64,000 bases of DNA, taken from the NCBI GenBank assembly GCA_900314525.1, contig OMVN01000003.1, positions 55,421 through 119,420 of the forward strand. Reading direction: 5' to 3'. Below the pieces are notes generated by a model that saw only the letters and a program-made list of their open reading frames with translations, was not told where the DNA came from and searched no databases. Made by a program: the position numbers and the translations under genes. This DNA is from an uncultured Eubacteriales bacterium. Its GTDB lineage: Bacteria; Bacillota; Clostridia; Lachnospirales; Lachnospiraceae. Below, piece after piece: positions 61,841-64,000 of the stretch; within the stretch, counting starts at the first letter, position 1; the number at the start of each line of letters is the position of its first letter.

Positions 61841-62175
61841 ATGGATAGAAAAATGCGGTATGAAAGTATTAAGCATGATTTTAAAAAAACAACATATATA
61901 AAAATTTTAATGGTAGCTCTTATAAACTTCTTGAAAAGTTTAGTGAAGGAGCTTTTTTTATGCAAAACATTACGAGTGGTGAATATTTGGTTGCAATAGG
62001 AGTAGAACTTTTTAAGCGATATCCAGTAGATGAGAGGACAACTGAAAATAATACTGAAATATCAATAGAGTGGCAGCATGGAAGATATTTAGGCAAAAGT
62101 ATTTTGGACATTGATATGTATTCTTTGAAAAATGAATTTGCGCCCGAACATGAAGTTTCAGTAAAAGTCAGATAG
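61841..62175 (+). pseudogene. Mobile-element-type small protein, frameshifted near an A-run
   Basis: A good start (ATG 61841 with AAAGGA seven bases upstream) gives MDRKMRYESIKHDFKKTTYI, which then diverges; reading one base back from about 61883-61905 gives KNFNGSSYKLLEKFSEGAFF leading into MQNITSGEYLVAIGVEL and on to the stop at 62175. The joined protein (~110 residues) resembles the small polyvalent/antirestriction-like proteins of conjugative elements, but I cannot name the family with certainty. The run of seven A at ~61883 is a natural slippage site, so either the gene is broken or the frame is recovered by slippage. A shorter ORF from ATG 61960 (71 residues) would remain. Confidence 0.45.
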
Positions 62176-62203
62176 ATAATTAAGTTAAGAAAGGGTGATA
62201 ACA

Positions 62204-63058
62204 ATGGACATAAGAAAGATAATAGCAGTTAGCTGTATTACTGTAGGAATAGGATTAATGAGTATTCCTTTTCTATTCAGACTTAAAGGTGAACAGGAGA
62301 CAGAGGATCTGCTTAAATCATTTGAATCAACTATGGAGGTACATGCGGATGAGAAGATTGAAGAGAAGGAAGCTAAAACATGTGGGAAGACCACCGACAG
62401 TAAAAAGACATCAACCTTATCAAAAGAAAATTCAATGAGTGATGATGTTATAGGGATTATTGAGATTGATAGTTTAGATATTAAATATCCTATTGTAGAA
62501 GGAACAGGTAAAGCAGAACTTAGATATGCTATTGGACATTTGAGTGATACTGCAAATGTAGGAGAAGGCAATTGCGTTCTAGCAGGTCATAATGGAAGTA
62601 GGTATGGAGAATACTTTACTTATTTGAACAAAATATCTGTTGGTGATGAGATAAAAGTTACTGATAGATCAGGCAAGATTCATAAGTATCTTGCAGATAA
62701 AACTATGATTGTAGGTCCAAAAGAAAATAGTATCAAGGATCAAGATTCAATAGAAATTGAAGATGATATAGTTGAGACTACAGAAGAATTCAATATTGTA
62801 GCCAGCGGATGGTACTGTTATAATCCATCTATCGGCATATATTTGCGAGCAGGAACAGTATGTAACTGGGATGAGGATGCAAAAATATTTATGCCAGACT
62901 TTGATGTTACCGTGATTTATGAAAATGAGAATGATATAGAAGAATACATTTATTTTGAACAGGATAATTTTGTGACATCTTTACATAACTGGATAGCTAG
63001 TAAAAATACTATACTCGATGTTACAAATCTTGAATGTGAAGTATATATACCTACATGA
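62204..63058 (+). CDS. Sortase-like membrane protein lacking the catalytic cysteine motif
   Basis: 284 residues from ATG 62204, five bases after AAGGGTGA. A membrane span at 5-24, a Lys/Glu-rich linker, then the front of a class B/D-like sortase: IGIIEIDSLDIKYPIVEGTG, RYAIGHL, GEGNCVLAGHNGSRYGEYF with catalytic-type His129, VGDEIKVTDRSGKIHKY. The expected end, TLxTC with the nucleophile Cys and then a catalytic Arg, is not there: from about residue 175 the chain passes into an unrelated acidic segment and a ~90-residue tail of unknown origin (VASGWYCYNP, FDVTVIYEN). It may be a sortase broken and fused by recombination, or a non-catalytic relative. Stop codon lies within its terminator. Confidence 0.65.
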   Translation: MDIRKIIAVSCITVGIGLMSIPFLFRLKGEQETEDLLKSFESTMEVHADEKIEEKEAKTCGKTTDSKKTSTLSKENSMSDDVIGIIEIDSLDIKYPIVEGTGKAELRYAIGHLSDTANVGEGNCVLAGHNGSRYGEYFTYLNKISVGDEIKVTDRSGKIHKYLADKTMIVGPKENSIKDQDSIEIEDDIVETTEEFNIVASGWYCYNPSIGIYLRAGTVCNWDEDAKIFMPDFDVTVIYENENDIEEYIYFEQDNFVTSLHNWIASKNTILDVTNLECEVYIPT

Positions 63059-63089
63059 TTTTGAGCAACTAATCGTGTAGGTATTTTTT
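63047..63089 (+). terminator. Intrinsic terminator overlapping the sortase-like stop codon
   Basis: ATACCTACATGATT (63047-63060) pairs with AATCGTGTAGGTAT (63071-63084; one G-U pair), then T run. Confidence 0.8.
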
Positions 63090-63115
63090 ATTTGTTGCTC
63101 AGAAAAGAGGTTTTT

Positions 63116-63241
63116 ATGGAGATTTCAATTAAAGTTAATGAAGTAAAGAATATGGATAATATTAAAGGTTTTGCTACGGTTGTATTTGGTGAATCATTTA
63201 AGATTACTAACATTGCAATACTTGAAAATAATGCAGCATAG
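63116..63241 (+). pseudogene. SpoVG-family protein truncated by IS insertion
   Basis: The 41 residues from ATG 63116 (KRGxx-type ribosome site AGAGG nine bases before) read MEISIKVNEVKNMDNIKGFATVVFG then ESFKITNIAILEN, the N-terminal half of element-borne SpoVG-like DNA-binding proteins, which are normally ~80-100 residues. The chain stops just after ILENN at the junction with IS3-type DNA at about 63240. The conserved C-terminal part is absent in the window. Element-borne SpoVG genes typically sit near conjugation genes, matching the other remnants. Confidence 0.75.
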
Positions 63242-63902
63242 TCAAGTAAATGGACACATTTTTTAAATATAATTTTACGGAAAGACAGAATTATGCCTGC
63301 CTTTCCATATAGAATGCCTCTATTTCATCTGGAGTGTAATCTCCAAGTGATGAGTGAGGGCGTTTAGTGTTGTAACGGTTTATATATTCGAAGCAAGATA
63401 AACGAAGATCCTCCTGATTTCGAAAAGATTTTCTGTTGATGCATTCACGTTTCATGTGTCTAAAGAAACTTTCGCAACAAGCGTTATCGTAAGGATATCC
63501 TTTCTTTGAGAAGGATTGAACTGCATTATATTTCTCTAGTGTCTGTCGAAAAGTAAATGCAGTATATTCAGAACCTTGGCCTGAATGGAACAATATATAA
63601 TCAGGCTCACCTCTGTCAGAGTAAGCCTTTTCAAAAGCAGTTATAGTTAGGTCAACGTTGTGGCGATTGGACAGACTCCACCCGATGATCTTTCTTGAAA
63701 ATAAATCAATCACAACACAAAGGTAGTGGAATCTTCCATTTACTTTGATGTATGTATGTGAAATCACTAGCCCAAACTGAGTTTGGAGTTGTCGGATTGA
63801 ACTGTTGATTAAGATGGTTAATACATGGACCATTATCTTTCCAGGCACCTTTCCACTTAGGTTTCTCTGTGGAGCGTTTTGGAAGATTCATAGAATTCAT
63901 CT
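63242..63902 (-). mobile_element. IS3-family (IS150-like) element, orfB only and 5'-truncated
   Basis: The left end carries a TCAAGTAAATGGACACATTT-like terminus at 63241-63262 typical of this IS group, directly abutting the broken spoVG. The transposase orfB is on the minus strand. No orfA remains because the 5' part of orfB is cut at about 63902, where another element's terminus (TGTTGTGGTCAAGC) begins. So a second IS landed inside this one. This copy cannot move. Confidence 0.65.
63291..63900 (-). pseudogene. IS3-family transposase orfB, frameshifted and with a mutated catalytic Asp
   Basis: Minus strand. The 5' part reads PKWKGAWKDNGPCINHLNQQF then NSVWASDFTYI (first DDE Asp) from 63900, then a frameshift near 63,760 moves reading to KVNGRFHYLCVVIDLFSRKIIGW. 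Later, FHSGQGSEYT has Gly (GGC) where HSD-x-GSQY carries the second catalytic Asp (GAC). NACCESFFRHMKREC keeps the third residue, Glu, and the protein ends with NTKRPHSSLGDYTPDEIEAFY. Truncation at the front, a frameshift and loss of a catalytic Asp all say it is dead. Confidence 0.85.
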
Positions 63903-63952
63903 GTTGTGGTCAAGCATTTTTGTAACACTTTTGACTGTTAAAATTATGTTTT

Positions 63953-64000
63953 TTACTTCTGTTCGTATCGTGCTTCAAAAGGTGTTTTATAATTATTATA
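63953..64000 (-). CDS. IS3-family transposase, C-terminal end only (rest outside window)
   Basis: Minus strand; reads YNNYKTPFEARYEQK then stop at the window edge. The TPFEARY ending is typical of orfB-type transposases of another IS3-group element. It belongs to the second insertion sequence, whose terminal end probably lies near 63902 and which interrupts the first. Confidence 0.55.
   Translation of the reverse strand, partial: YNNYKTPFEARYEQK

Noticed and set aside
61960-62175. Stand-alone 71-residue gene from ATG 61960
   Set aside because: It lacks a good spacing to a ribosome site and the reading frame upstream continues with plausible protein; a frameshifted longer gene starting at 61841 is preferred, though not proved.
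1-64000. CRISPR arrays, tRNA and rRNA genes
   Set aside because: No regularly spaced repeats, no tRNA-like cloverleaf or CCA-ended gene and no rRNA sequence noticed by eye; a covariance search would be needed to exclude a small RNA.

Overview
The window is AT-rich, gene-dense DNA from a low-GC Gram-positive anaerobe, most likely a gut Lachnospiraceae (Lachnospira/Eubacterium/Roseburia-like). This rests on gene content: a 2-hydroxyacyl-CoA dehydratase with its ATPase activator, pyruvate phosphate dikinase, a PPi-type phosphofructokinase, an alpha2-type glycyl-tRNA synthetase, sodium symporters of the NSS family, RgpF-type rhamnan proteins, an NlpC/SpoVG/sortase-type integrative element remnant, and strong AGGAGG ribosome sites. 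No rRNA, tRNA or CRISPR array was seen.

Layout. 1-4,023: end of a 2-hydroxyacyl-CoA dehydratase gene, its activator, two unassigned genes, an sce7726-type protein and an AI-2E family permease. 4,084-6,546: an intact NSS sodium symporter followed by a broken paralogue. 6,582-11,850: two unassigned membrane proteins, then cdaA-cdaR-HPr-glmM, the c-di-AMP/cell-wall precursor module with an HPr-like gene inserted. 11,834-35,370: a 23 kb cell-surface polysaccharide locus (at least seven GT2 glycosyltransferases, a DUF2304/DPM1-type pair, a sugar reductase, a DUF2142 membrane protein, a Wzm/Wzt ABC exporter, two RgpF-like proteins, rmlA, rmlC and rmlB, an acyltransferase, a WbaP-type initiating phosphotransferase and an LCP ligase). 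The logic is: lipid-linked initiation (32,671), dTDP-rhamnose supply (rml genes), chain assembly by GT2/RgpF enzymes, ABC export, and attachment to the wall by the LCP protein. 35,533-41,626: HtrA-like protease, PPi-PFK, ClpX and an unusual S8 subtilase-like protein. 41,623-46,818: LacI regulator divergent from malQ-glgP (alpha-glucan use). 46,946-50,547 (minus strand): degV-tldD-pmbA. 50,735-58,484: GDPD, M16C peptidase, era, recO, a lipoprotein and glyQS. 58,710-61,346: ppdK with a near-consensus promoter. 61,432-64,000: a graveyard of an integrative conjugative element (DnaC-like, NlpC/P60, frameshifted element protein, sortase-like, truncated SpoVG) overlain by two nested, defective IS3-family copies.

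Most genes read on the plus strand in tight operons with short overlaps; strong intrinsic terminators and sigma-A-type promoters mark most operon boundaries and are listed. The items most worth a second look are the Asp/Ser-swapped subtilase, a 136-bp nested palindromic element after the second RgpF gene, the HPr-like gene inside the cdaA-glmM operon, the missing rmlD in a rhamnose locus, and the decayed conjugative element with a sortase-like protein lacking its catalytic cysteine. I did not find a clear, wholly undescribed multi-gene system.
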